Positions 31,893 to 42,308 of a stretch of 64,000 bases of DNA are shown here, in pieces. The stretch spans positions 32,319,246 to 32,383,245 of the forward strand of contig OV277866.1 of the NCBI GenBank assembly GCA_922989275.2, read 5' to 3'. This stretch comes from Gari tellinella (Eukaryota; Mollusca; Bivalvia; Cardiida; Psammobiidae). The notes beneath the pieces were generated by a model, which was not told the origin of the DNA, searched no databases, and saw only the letters and a program-made list of their open reading frames with translations. Position 1 is the stretch's first letter. Every line of letters starts with the position of its first letter. A program made the position numbers and the translations under genes.

Positions 31893-32240
31893 CATTCACT
31901 CCTGATTGGACAATTTCAGTTTCCAATTTATTTAGTCTAGTCTATTTGTGACTATTTATGATTGTTTTCTGCAAAATATTGCAAAATGGCAGACAGTAAT
32001 GATAATAATGATAGTAATTAATAAAGACATTATTTACAGAGGGAACACATTTGGTTAGAAATACTAGTCGATGATACTCTCGTAAAACATTAACATTTTC
32101 AAAAGCAGCAACAATCAAAATAAACAGATCAAAGTACGAGGATATTCAGATAACATTCGTCGTGTCAATCCTACCGATGTACGGACCGTGAAAAATGCAA
32201 ACACTAGTAAGAGCGCTCTGGTCTGGATCTACATTGTTTG
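31893..32240. repeat. Degenerate family F remnant
   Basis: CATTCACTCCTGATTGGACA and CAAAATGGCAGACAGTAATG resemble the left half of F; CGCTCTGGTCTGGATCTACA near 32213 resembles the right hairpin arm. Confidence 0.45.
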
Positions 32241-32529
32241 GATATGCCAAATGCATTCTAATTAAGGACGAGTGTACATGCATGACATACTTCATGTATG
32301 TGGACTTTGATGACCCTTAAGCCTTTCATTTACACTGAGTTTTATATTGTTAGAGTCATTTAAACTGCCAAAATGTATTGACTTTTTCCAACGCGGTTGC
32401 TGATCTTCATCTACAATGACGGGTATATAACACCTTTTCCTGCACTTTGTGTCATGTTGTCGATAATCGTTTGTAAGCTGTGAGACTAAACTGTGGTAGT
32501 ATAGCTTGCCACCAGTTTGGACTGGTAAC

Positions 32530-33216
32530 TACAGTGCTCCCTGTTTACAACGACACCCAATGGGAGACACGAATGGCGTGTGTTGTTCGGAGGGAGTCGT
32601 TATAGGGAGGGAATATTATAGAGTGTCTTTCATTTGCAAACAGCTTGAATCCAGATCAGACGCCGCGTAACGCGGTGTCTGATCTGGATCCAAGCTGTTT
32701 GTCACTCGTCATTAGTTTTGTTCTATCAAATATCCACTTATATGTACAGTAACTTTGAGAAAAACAGCAGACGACAATTTTAAGCAGGCGAAAATGCAGC
32801 AGTAACAAGAATATCTTAAAAAAAGATACTCCGTCGAAAGTTACAGTTTATTTTGGGAGTGAACAGTATTTATTATATAAACTTAATATAGGAATTTTAC
32901 ACAAGTTGGCCCAATGTATAATTCCGTGCTTAAAAGTATCTGTTCAAATTTGGTCAACACAGCATTGAACGTTAAAATGGAGGTCTATGGAAAATGCTTT
33001 GGTTGTCTCTGACCTGTAGGTCATTTCTGCCCATTGACCAATGAACGTGCTGCAATTCAAGCAAGCGGTCATTGACCAATAATTCTGATCATTGCTGATT
33101 GGTTCAATAGTCATTCCCGTCTTCGACGGGAAAACATTAGACTTAGTTGTCCAGTTTAGAGAACTGCAGCAAGCGTCGTTGTAAGAAGGGAGTCGTTGTA
33201 GAGAGGGAACGCTGTA
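32530..33216. mobile_element. Family E MITE with about 300 bp of extra sequence
   Basis: TACAGTGCTCCCTGTTTACA to GTAGAGAGGGAACGCTGTA. Core 1 (CAGCTTGAATCCAGATCAGA) at 32639-32702 is a near-perfect hairpin. Sequence between about 32815 and 33140 is absent from other E copies and is bounded by CTCCGTCGAAAG and CTTCGACGGGAA, suggesting a nested insertion. Confidence 0.75.
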
Positions 33217-33388
33217 TATATTTGACAATCAGATCACAATACGCATGCGCTTTTAATGATATTTTAGATAAATCAAAAGTGAAAATTTTTGCAGACTTCA
33301 AAATTTGCGAATAAAAATGGTTTACTGTCCTGTGTGTTTTTTTCAAAATATTTTTTTAATAGAGAGAATGCAGAAGTGTGCAGCATCA

Positions 33389-33510
33389 AGGGCTCCAGAT
33401 AAGAGGGAATGAACTGAACAAATCCAACATTTTCTCACTCATTTCAGCACCAAAACCTATGGTGTTACTACTAATTAGAATCGTCTTGAATACCTCCCTT
33501 ATCTGGAGCT
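33389..33510. mobile_element. Family J MITE (short copy)
   Basis: AGGGCTCCAGATAAGAGGGA and CCTCCCTTATCTGGAGCT form the TIR. The interior shares ACATTTTCTCACTCATTTCA with copies at 45403 and 62605. Confidence 0.75.
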
Positions 33511-33719
33511 CTACAAAACCGTGTACTCAAAACTATGTAAACAGCATTATTGGTGAAAAGTAGATTATTTTAAGAGTTTTTACATCGTTTTATGATTTGT
33601 TTTCTTCTTACAGTCATTGATTATATTATTTCCTTGGAAACCAGTGAACCGAAGTATAGGTCAAGACTTATCATGCTGATTTGGTTATAAATGTTACACC
33701 ATGTTCATTTCAGCTGTAT

Positions 33720-33848
33720 ATTACAGAACAGAACAGAACATATATTTTATTAGTCACAGTTTACAACAGAGTGTAACAGTCTACAGTCTACACATAGGCT
33801 TATAATTGATTTTCTGCCATTTTATTTTTAGGAAACGTGTGTGTTTTT
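33720..33848. other. Repeat-adjacent intergenic DNA
   Basis: Contains CAGAACAGAACAGAAC and nothing recognised as a gene. Part of this flank (GCTGTATATTACA, ACACATAGGCTTAT) recurs at 35210-35240 after the next element. Confidence 0.4.
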
Positions 33849-35191
33849 AGCTCACCTGGCACGTAGTGCCAAGGTGAGCTATTTTGATCGTCCTCTGTCC
33901 GTTGTCCGTCGTCGTTCGTCGTCAACAATTTCTTTAAACGACATCTCCTCCGAAACTACTGGATAGATTTTTACCAAACTTGGCCTAAATGATCCTTATA
34001 TGGCCCTCTTTCAAAGTTGTTCAAACATTTCCGGTCCGTTGCATATCTAGGTCACGGGAGCTAAAAATAGATATTTTTCAATGAAAACTTAAAAAATCTT
34101 CTTGTCTGAAACCACATTACCTTGAGCTTGGATATTTGGCACAAGGAATCGTCTTGAGGTCCTCTATCAAGATTGTTCAAATTATGTCCCTGGGCTCAAA
34201 AGTGACCCCGCCCCGGGGGTCGTAAATTTACATAGAGTTATATAGTGAAATCTTCAAACATATTTTTCTCTGAAACTAATATGGCCAGAGCTTTGATATT
34301 TGGCATGATGACTCTTCTGGTAGCCCTTAACCAATATTGTAAATATGGTTGTGGTCAGTTGCATATCTAAGTCACAGGAGCTAAAAATAGATGTTTTCAA
34401 TAAAATCTTAAAAAATCTTCTTGTCTGAAACCACAGTACCTTGAGCTTAGATATTTGGCACAAAGCATCATCTACAAATCTTCTATCAAAATTGTTCAAA
34501 TTATGTCCCTGGGGTCAAAAATGACCCCGCCCCGGGGGTCGTAAATTTACATAGAGTTATATAGTGAAATCTTCAAACATATTTTTCTCTGAAACTAATA
34601 CGGCCAGAGCTTTGATATTTGGCATGATGACTCTTCTGGAAGCCCTTAACCAATTATGTAAATATGGTTTCGGTCAGTTTCATATCTAGGACACAGGAGC
34701 TAAAAAACTTCTTGTCTGAAACCACAGTACCCTGAGCTTACATTTTTGGCACAAAGCATCATCTTTAGGTCGTCTATCAAGATTGTTCAAATTATGCCCC
34801 TGGGGTTAAAACTGCCAAAGCCCTAGGGTTGCAGTGTTACATAGAGTAATGTAGTGAAATATTCTTCTCTGAAACTATTATGGCAAGAACTTTGATATTT
34901 AGCATAGTGACACTTTTAGATGTTCTTTACCAATATTGCTGAAATGGTTTGGGTCTGTTGCAAATCTGGGTTATACTAGCTAAAAATAGATTTTTTTCAA
35001 TGAAAAGTCTTCCTGTCTGAAACCATCTATGTACAAAATATTTGACAGCACACTTAATTTTCAAGTTCATCAGCAAGATTTTTGAAATTATGTCTCTGAG
35101 GTGAAAAGTGATCCCACCCCAGGGGTCATGTGACCCTTGTGTTGGTTTTTTCCAGGTGAGCGATATTTAGGCCCGCATGGGCCTCTTGTTT
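33849..35191 (+). mobile_element. Long bivalve-type repeat (AGCTCACC...GGGCCTCTTGTTT)
   Basis: Starts AGCTCACCTGGCACGTAGTG with a hairpin ending GGTGAGC, and ends GGCCCGCATGGGCCTCTTGTTT (hairpin plus short tail). The interior is about four tandem copies of a roughly 300-bp unit beginning near CTTCTTGTCTGAAACCAC (34092, 34418, 34711, 35009). No ORF of note. Confidence 0.8.
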
Positions 35192-35587
35192 ATGTTACGG
35201 CATGTTCAATTCAGCTATATATTACACATAAGCTTATGATTGATTGTCTCTATATGTACTTTTAGTTTTAGAAAACGTGTGTTCATTTTTTATTTACTTA
35301 TTGTTTCTGTATCTGCAGCTTGCCATTTTTATTACAGTTTTTAATTTTATTTTATATACATTTACATGTGCATGTAATCATTACCAAGTCGGGTAAATGG
35401 TCCCAGATTTGCGATGTTTGGTCAGTTTTGTCCTCTTGTTATATACTTGTACAGTGAAATAAAACTATGACGCCGAAAGGCAGACAGACACACTTATGCA
35501 AAGCCTCTTCTCTCCATTATAAAGTTTGGAGCTAGATCAGACGCCGATTGCTTGTCACTCAGATTTAAAAAAATAGGCAACATTTTA

Positions 35588-35900
35588 TGCCCCCGCGACG
35601 AACAACCGGGGCATACTTTTTTACCCATGTCTGTCCGCCCGTTCGTCCGACCGTCACACATACAGTATATACTTGACGGCTAACTCCTCCTACACTTTTC
35701 AAGCTAAAACCTTATAACTTGTCAGAGAGTTTGCACATATACCATAGATGTGCATGTGAACAAGATTTTGATCTGCTTTAATATTTCACAAAATTGCAGT
35801 TGAACTTAGTCAAAATTTTGCCGGCGGGAGGCATCATATTTTTCTTACAGACAAAGCCATCCAACTAGTCTTGAATATGTTACATGTATATTCTACAGTT
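35588..35900. repeat. ATGCCCCCG-type interspersed repeat
   Basis: ATGCCCCCGCGACGAACAAC with the complementary CCGGGGCAT makes a terminal hairpin, followed by GTCTGTCCGCCCGTTCGTCC. Its right end is not clear. Confidence 0.55.
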
Positions 35901-36224
35901 TAGTGCCTACCGTTTCAACTTTGTGTTGAGATTTGGAAACAATAAGGTTACTGCCACTAGATGAATAGGTATACATGTTTATTCTTTTATCTACAAATAA
36001 TTGTTAAATGATGCTGTTTTAACATTTTGTTATACCTTTTACAGTAAATTCCAGATAGTACGACCATTAAAAGTTAACAGATCGATATGTGCATGGCTCG
36101 TGTTGCTTCATTCAGGATGAAAGCAAATCATAATGTAGTTTTCTTTACCCCTTTCGACGCCGGAGTCGGATACATGTATAGTCGATCACGAAAGAAATTC
36201 ATCAGGATAGCTTATGTTAACTTA
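35901..36224. other. No gene seen
   Basis: AT-rich sequence with no repeat boundary recognised. Confidence 0.4.
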
Positions 36225-36368
36225 TACAATAATTTTCTACTCGCATATCCAAAAAGTTTTTACTTACAATGACAGTTTCGGCAGTCTGAAGAAGGCACTC
36301 CAATGGAGTGCCGAAACTGTCATTGTAAGTAAAAACTTGTTGGATATGAGAGTAGAAAATTATTGTAT
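36225..36368. repeat. 144-bp near-perfect hairpin
   Basis: Left ACAATAATTTTCTACTCGCA and right GAGTAGAAAATTATTGTA are complementary throughout, including ACTTACAATGACAGTTTCGG. The loop is GTCTGAAGAAG-like. Confidence 0.85.
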
Positions 36369-36386
36369 AAATGTATAGTCGACTTT

Positions 36387-36453
36387 GCGAACAGTGTGGG
36401 TCCATATCAGACGCCGCGTTACGCGGCGCCTGATCTGGACCCAAACATTTTGA
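36387..36453. repeat. Core-1 hairpin (family B)
   Basis: AACAGTGTGGGTCCATATCA and TGATCTGGACCCAAACAT flank GACGCCGCGTTACGCGGCG. Right flank shows the B-type AAGCAGACGACAATAAAGC. Confidence 0.75.
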
Positions 36454-36589
36454 CACTCGTTTCGATATATCTTAAGACACAACTACATGTACCTAGATCT
36501 AACTTTTAATCGATCTTGCAGACAGGTATGTTCAAGCAGACGACAATAAAGCGGTGAAGGGATACAAACCTCACGACAAATTTGGCGCT

Positions 36590-36800
36590 CGTTCACCCCT
36601 GAGACTTCAAATGGACACTTCCAGTTTCAAAAATAGTCTAATCCACTTTACAAATTTAGTGTTGATTTTTGCAATATATGACAAATTGACAAACAGTGCA
36701 GACTCTTGTTAGTGTCTACCTCGTTTGCATCGGACAAGTGTATTCTTCACATGTACACCTAGTATATAAATGACGAGTTTATCCATCGCTAGGGTTGAAT
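36590..36800. repeat. Degenerate family F element
   Basis: ACTTCAAATGGACACTTCCA, then GACAAACAGTGCAGACTC; the central palindrome has been deleted. Confidence 0.6.
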
Positions 36801-37125
36801 ATGTAAAAAAAAAACTTTTCTTAAAAATATTTTTAAGAATCCATTTTAAATCACCGTAAACGAATCCTCCTATTAATTGCCGTGCTCTTAAGGCTTTACT
36901 GTATCTAATTACTTGCCAAATCGTTAGGTTATAGTCAGTTTTATACCTTTATACCATAATATTTTGATTTTATCTTTATGTTAATTGATTTTACAATTTT
37001 GATTTTTAATGTTTTGAATTTCATATTTTATAAGGGTCTATTTTAATGTTGCCAACCTCTGTATATTTTGTTTAAAATTGTATATTTAATGTGTGCTGAA
37101 TGCACAAGGCGTGTGAATTATAAGC

Positions 37126-37354
37126 TACAGTGGAGAAAACGTTATTCTTTCCCAATAAACGCGTTTACGCTAAAACTATTGTTTCCTTTGCAAACAGTTT
37201 GGAGCCAGATCAGACGCCGGGTAACCCGGCGTCTGATCCGGCTTCAAACTGTTTGCCACTTAGATCAAAATAAATAGTCAGAATCATCAAAAAGTTTAGT
37301 GCTTTCCATTTGCGTTTCGTTTAAACGGGAAAGAATAACGTTTTCTCCATTGTA
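37126..37354. mobile_element. Family A MITE
   Basis: TACAGTGGAGAAAACGTTAT to AACGTTTTCTCCATTGTA. GGAGCC/GCCGGG core 1 at about 37190-37256 is close to perfect. Confidence 0.85.
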
Positions 37355-37660
37355 GCTGTTTAGAATAGTGTATTCATGTGTGTCATGAGTCCTGTGAGAT
37401 TTAGTTTTAAATTAGCTAAGTAGCAAATCATTAACAGAACTACATGTAAGCTGCACTTGGGGATAGGGGTTTGTATATTGCCAACCGTTTGGAGCCAGAT
37501 CAGACGTCGAGTAACTAGTCGTTTGATCAGGCTCCAAATTGATTACCACTCAGATATAAAACATCCTCTAAATGTCCTCCAACCTGTCATTTTTAACTGC
37601 CAAATGTGATTTCACAATTGATGAGCAATAATCAAATTTGATGAAATACAATCTAGTGGT

Positions 37661-37912
37661 TTAACCAATTACCCCATAGCCTGATTCTAGTTTTGAAGAC
37701 AGGTGACCACTTAAAGCAGGTTGAAAGTAAAGCAGAATGCGCCTTAAGGCGCATTCTGTTTTACTTTCAGCCTGCTTTAAGCTACCATCTGGTAGAATAT
37801 AGAAAATAAATAGATCATACATATTCTTACCTGTATGTATTGCAAGTACTTTTCTCAATAGAGAAATAAATTAAAGGCGTAAAAGGTGTATTATGATGTA
37901 ATGGGCTAAACT
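37661..37912 (-). mobile_element. Family C TTAA-type element
   Basis: TTAACCAATTACCCCATAGC start and TAATGGGCTAA end. Near-perfect core 2 (37709-37781) with GCGCCTTAAGGCGC at its centre. Confidence 0.75.
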
Positions 37913-38342
37913 ATACCACAATGTCTGTTTCTACCACTATATAGAGAAATCTATGCATTTATATACTATATATACAATGTATAACTATTATTGTTACCAC
38001 TGTAGCCTTTTAAATAGTTTTATCTACAAATAACGGTGATGCCTAAGCAATAATGAATGCAGGGGAAATCTTTATGGTTCAAGGTAGTGAGATCGTTCTA
38101 CAGTATTTGATTGGTCAGATGGACTTGCTTAACTCTGACCAACCACATGCTTGAGAGGTATCTCAGACTCAACTCAAAAGCTTTATAACATTGGGGCGTA
38201 GTGCTCGACACAAACTACATGTATATAACATGCTATAGTCAGGCTATATTACAAGCATACGTGTTGTATCGGTGACTCATAAGAAGACGAAATACATGTA
38301 TATGTTTGCTCAGTACTTGCCATAGTTACAGCAGATTGGTTA
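37913..38342. other. No gene seen
   Basis: Includes an inverted pair TTTGATTGGTCAGA / TCTGACCAACCACATGC near 38105-38150, related to the one at 17850. Confidence 0.4.
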
Positions 38343-38708
38343 TACAGCGTTCCCTTTCTACAACGACACCCAATGGGAGACAATAAGTGTGTGTGTTGTT
38401 CGGAGGGAGTCGATATAGGGAGGGAAATTGGCTTACATTTGCAAACAGCTTGAATCCAGATCAGACGCCGCGTAAAGCGGCGTCTGATCTTGATCAAAGC
38501 TTTTTGTCATTCGATCGCCATTAAAGGTTCTTTCTGTCAAAATGTCCATTATGTAATTTTGAGAAAAGCAACAGACGACACTCTTGAGCGGACGACATTG
38601 CAGTCGTGAATAGTATAGCCATAGTTGTCCTTCTAGGGAACTGCGGCAATGGTCGTTGTAAGGAGGGAGTCGTTGTTGGGAGGGCCTTTGTAGAGAGGGG
38701 ACACGGTA
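38343..38708. mobile_element. Family E MITE
   Basis: TACAGCGTTCCCTTTCTACA to GTAGAGAGGGGACACGGTAA. Core 1 at about 38440-38505, with the right arm decayed at its end (GATCAAAGCTTTTTG). Confidence 0.8.
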
Positions 38709-38948
38709 ATTCAAGACTAAGGTACAACAGAAAGCCCCAACTGGGAATCTCTGATTTGTTGTTGTCTTGTGAAAAGCATATGCCTTCATTGATACTTATG
38801 AGTCTTATTCTAAATAACAGATAGTACACGTTTGGTACACATTGGACATTTTGCACATGTTTACGGTCTGTCTAAAGACTCCAAACCTCTCCAATCCTTC
38901 CCAAACCACTTTAAAAACACGTTTACGGCCATATTCTAGCAGATGGTT

Positions 38949-39020
38949 GCTTAAAGCAGGTTGGAAGTAAAGCATAATGCGCGTTATGATGCATTATGCG
39001 CTGTTTTCAACCTGTTTTAA
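38949..39020. repeat. Core-2 hairpin, diverged
   Basis: GCTTAAAGCAGGTTGGAAGT and TTTTCAACCTGTTTTAAG pair around GCATAATGCGCGTTATGATG. Confidence 0.65.
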
Positions 39021-39281
39021 GTACATGTAGATATCTGTCTTCGAAACCAGAAACAGGTTATTGGCTTAAACATTGTAGGTTAATATTTAGTTGTAACTGT
39101 ATATAGCTACGAGTTGCTCTCCTTGAAATGACAAATATCGTAGATTTAATTTTAATTTAATAGTTTTTTTTCATTAGTTTAGCCTTCATTCGCCATTTAT
39201 AATTTTTATGTGATTAGATTTTTAAAAATTTGAGTAGTTTGTGTTGGGTTTTTTAGGTGATTTCGAGAGGTTTGGGAAGGT

Positions 39282-39479
39282 TAACAGTCGAAACTCGATA
39301 CTACGAACTCGCTTAAATCGATCTTTCCAGTATTTGGTAAGTTTAATTTTGATAAATCGATCTCGTTTAAGTCGAACATACCCGTATTTCAAAGTTAAAA
39401 CGTGGCTAAGCCACGTTTTAACTTTGAAATATGGGTAAGTTTGAAGTAACGCAGTTCGTAAAATCGAGTTTTTACTGTA
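39282..39479. mobile_element. Family K MITE
   Basis: CAGTCGAAACTCGATACTAC to GTAAAATCGAGTTTTTACTG. Central hairpin AACGTGGCTAAGCCACGTT is perfect. Confidence 0.8.
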
Positions 39480-39778
39480 GATATATAAAACATGCATATA
39501 TTGATATACATGTACATCCATAGAGAGCTTATTTTGTGTCTTTATACTGCAGATATGTTTTACTTTATTGATCTAGTTCAGTGTTGTGGTTCAAAAGTTT
39601 CAAAACATAATATCTATATTAGTAAATTGTACTTGTTAATTTGATAACGTTCAAATTTGATGTTGAATAAACATGTTTAAAATTTGTAAATGTGTACTGT
39701 ATTCTATAGTAATCATTTTTGGATGGATATGTAGTGATTGTGTTGTGGATTAACATCCCTAAATATTGAGTTAATTGT

Positions 39779-40027
39779 TACAGTGGAGAATCTGTTATTC
39801 TTTCCCGTTTAAACGCAAACGTACGCAAACGCAAAGCACTAAAACGTAGAAAAGAACAACTTTTGGACAATTCTGATAATTCTTGTTTATCTTGGTGGCA
39901 ACAGTTTGGAGCCTGATCAGACGCCGGGTTACCCGGCGTCTGATATGGCTCCAAACTGTTTGTACTGCAAATAATAGTTTTAGCGTAAACGCGTTTATTG
40001 GGAAAGAATAACAGATTCTCCACTGTA
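39779..40027. mobile_element. Complete family A MITE
   Basis: TACAGTGGAGAATCTGTTAT and its perfect complement at the right end. Core 1 with GCCGGGTTACCCGGC turn. Confidence 0.85.
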
Positions 40028-40072
40028 GAGCGTCCGAGATGTATTAAAGATAACACCTTCACTGCTTCGAAT

Positions 40073-40242
40073 CAGGACTGCCATAGTTGATCGTGAAAAA
40101 TCCTTAGATTTATACTTTCTATTTTTCAAGTGCGACTACTTAAGGTTGAAAATAAAGCAGAATGCGCCTGATGGTACATGTACCATCTGCTAGGATAAAA
40201 ATCCGAATGTTTCGGAAAATCCCGGAGAAAATGGCAGCCTTG
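40073..40242. mobile_element. Family S element, core deleted
   Basis: CAGGACTGCCATAGTTGATC to AGAAAATGGCAGCCTTG. The core-2 region is truncated to AAAGCAGAATGCGCCTGATG. Confidence 0.65.
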
Positions 40243-40283
40243 TCGAATATAGTAATCAATTGCCAACAATCAGGATTCTGAAT

Positions 40284-40392
40284 TCAAGAATTATCAGAAT
40301 TGTCCAAAAGTTGTTCTTTTCTACGTTTTAGTGCTTTGCGTTTGCGTACGTTTGCGTTTAAACGGGAAAGAATAACAGATTCTCCACTGTAC
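40284..40392 (+). mobile_element. Family A MITE, right half only
   Basis: CAAGAATTATCAGAATTGTC through CAGATTCTCCACTGTA, directly joined to a core-1 remnant on the right. Confidence 0.75.
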
Positions 40393-40643
40393 GTATAAAG
40401 CGGCGACTGATCACTATCCAAACAGTTTGACACTCATTTCAATTTTTCTTAAATCAAATAAGTTGGAGAAATAAAAGTAATTATTTGAAATTGATCATTA
40501 TAACGTCATGACAGTGAAGGGTTAAATAATACAAATCAACAACCAGGTCATCGAAAGTCATACAATATCACACAAACAACCCAAACTACACAAAACATCG
40601 ACCCTTTTGCTACCAAGCTCTTTACATGTTATACTCATATATG

Positions 40644-40707
40644 CAAACAGTTTGGATCAAGATCAGACGCCGTGTTATGCGATCAGGATCAAAATTATTT
40701 TGGTACT
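40644..40707. repeat. Core-1 hairpin with central deletion
   Basis: CAAACAGTTTGGATCAAGAT followed by GACGCCGTGTTATGC and a shortened right arm GATCAGGATCAAAATT. Confidence 0.6.
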
Positions 40708-40759
40708 TATATAAATGTTTTAACCCTATCACTTTCAATGACGTTTAAAAGCGCGTTTG

Positions 40760-40824
40760 CAAACAGTTTGGATCCTGATCAGACGCTGCGTAAGACGACG
40801 TCTAATCAGGATCCAAACTGTTTG
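40760..40824. repeat. Core-1 hairpin (family B)
   Basis: CAAACAGTTTGGATCCTGAT and ATCAGGATCCAAACTGTTTG are perfect arms; the inner turn (GCTGCGTAAGACGACG) has mismatches. Confidence 0.75.
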
Positions 40825-41240
40825 ACGCTCGTATCGAACTTTGTCAGTCATACTGTCTTAAAATGAACTTTGAAACAAAAATGCAGATAACAAACAGAAG
40901 CAGACAAAAACGAAACAGTGAAGGAGTAAAAATCGCAAAAACAATTTGGCAGTGAAAGGGTTTAGCTAAAACGCTTAAAAATATAAAATTTATAAATAAA
41001 ACAGATGACAATTTTAAGCAGACGATATTATGCCAGTGGCTGTTTTACGTGTAAGTACGTCATATTGGCAGCAAACGGTTCTGATAATTCATGTTCTTGT
41101 TTACACGTACCCAGCGTCTATTAAGATTAAAAAAAAAATGTTTTAGCATAAACACGTTTATTTGCAGAGAATATCGTCTTCTCTACTGTTTGACCATAGC
41201 GGGTACAGTTAAATAACGAACGACCATCTCGGTAATGAAC

Positions 41241-41451
41241 TACAGTAAAACCTCGCTATAACAACCATTAAAAGGAAGGCTAATTGATTGTATAATAGAC
41301 AGGTAACAGATTAAAGCAAGGTAACAGGGAAACAGAAAAAACTCCTAAAGGAGCTTTCTGTTTCACTGTCACATTGCTTAAAGTGGTCACCAATCGTATA
41401 CACCCTAATAATTAACGTATTTAGTGGTCGTAATAGAGAGCTTTTACTGTA
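41241..41451. mobile_element. Family D MITE abutting the PAN-gene stop codon
   Basis: TACAGTAAAACCTCGCTATA to TAATAGAGAGCTTTTACTGTA. It ends two bases before the TAA of the minus-strand gene at 41454. Confidence 0.85.
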
Positions 41452-41453
41452 AT

Positions 41454-42308
41454 TTATGGCGAATATTCGGTAAGATCCAGCATCACATAAACTTTATCGG
41501 CTTGTGCAGTTAGGTTGAACACAACCGCTGAATCAAAAGTGGAATAAAGAATTGACGATTGCCGTTTTTCCCATGAACAAGGTCCATAGCCTAGCGGGGA
41601 ACTATATATGGTAGAAAACCAGCCTACGTCGGCAGGACAACCATTGAACAGTTTGTTGATGTAGAACCGCCGAGAACTGTTGCTAGGGAAAGTAATACCA
41701 ACTATGTTGAAATGGTAACCATGTTCGCTTTGTAGTTGTGGTGCCGTATTTACAAGATCTGACCAACTTGATTCACTTACTCGAGCATGAGAGAACCAGT
41801 TTATGTATGAGCTATGTGCACCATTAAAAACTATGTATTGTTCTTCATTTTGGTTTTTGAAAACAGAGAAGCGGACTTTATTGATGGACAAGCTGTTCCA
41901 TAGGTCAATCAATCCGCTGCGGTAAAACTGCTGACAACTCTGGGACCTCAAGCATTTCAAATCTGATTGGGCATTGTCACCGTTAACCCATGCAAAATAA
42001 GGATCTGTGTTTGGGTTGGGCGACAATACGAAGGAAATCAAGTAGCATGTAGAACTGAGCTCAGTTGATGGGCGCCATTTCCCGACAGAAGCACAAACAA
42101 ACGGTGTGACGTATTTGTTGGAATCTCTGTCAGCATCAAATTTAGCGATATCAAGTACGCAGACGTGTTCAGACCGTGCTCCAACAGATGCCACATTGGA
42201 ACGTCCTTGAGCTGCCCAAGTCTCACACTCCTCGACCTCACATGTGTGCCCATCAGGGGACACAATGCACTTTTCACCATCTTGACACTTGCATTGTGAA
42301 AACGTGGC
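41454..42308 (-). CDS. PAN gene exon 2 (Cys-rich linker and novel C-terminal region)
   Basis: Acceptor ATCTTTTTCAG. 284 codons plus TAA, uninterrupted. Codon use and length argue for real coding. Begins ATFSQCKCQDGEKC and ends VYVMLDLTEYSP. Confidence 0.8.
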   Translation of the reverse strand, partial: ATFSQCKCQDGEKCIVSPDGHTCEVEECETWAAQGRSNVASVGARSEHVCVLDIAKFDADRDSNKYVTPFVCASVGKWRPSTELSSTCYLISFVLSPNPNTDPYFAWVNGDNAQSDLKCLRSQSCQQFYRSGLIDLWNSLSINKVRFSVFKNQNEEQYIVFNGAHSSYINWFSHARVSESSWSDLVNTAPQLQSEHGYHFNIVGITFPSNSSRRFYINKLFNGCPADVGWFSTIYSSPLGYGPCSWEKRQSSILYSTFDSAVVFNLTAQADKVYVMLDLTEYSP

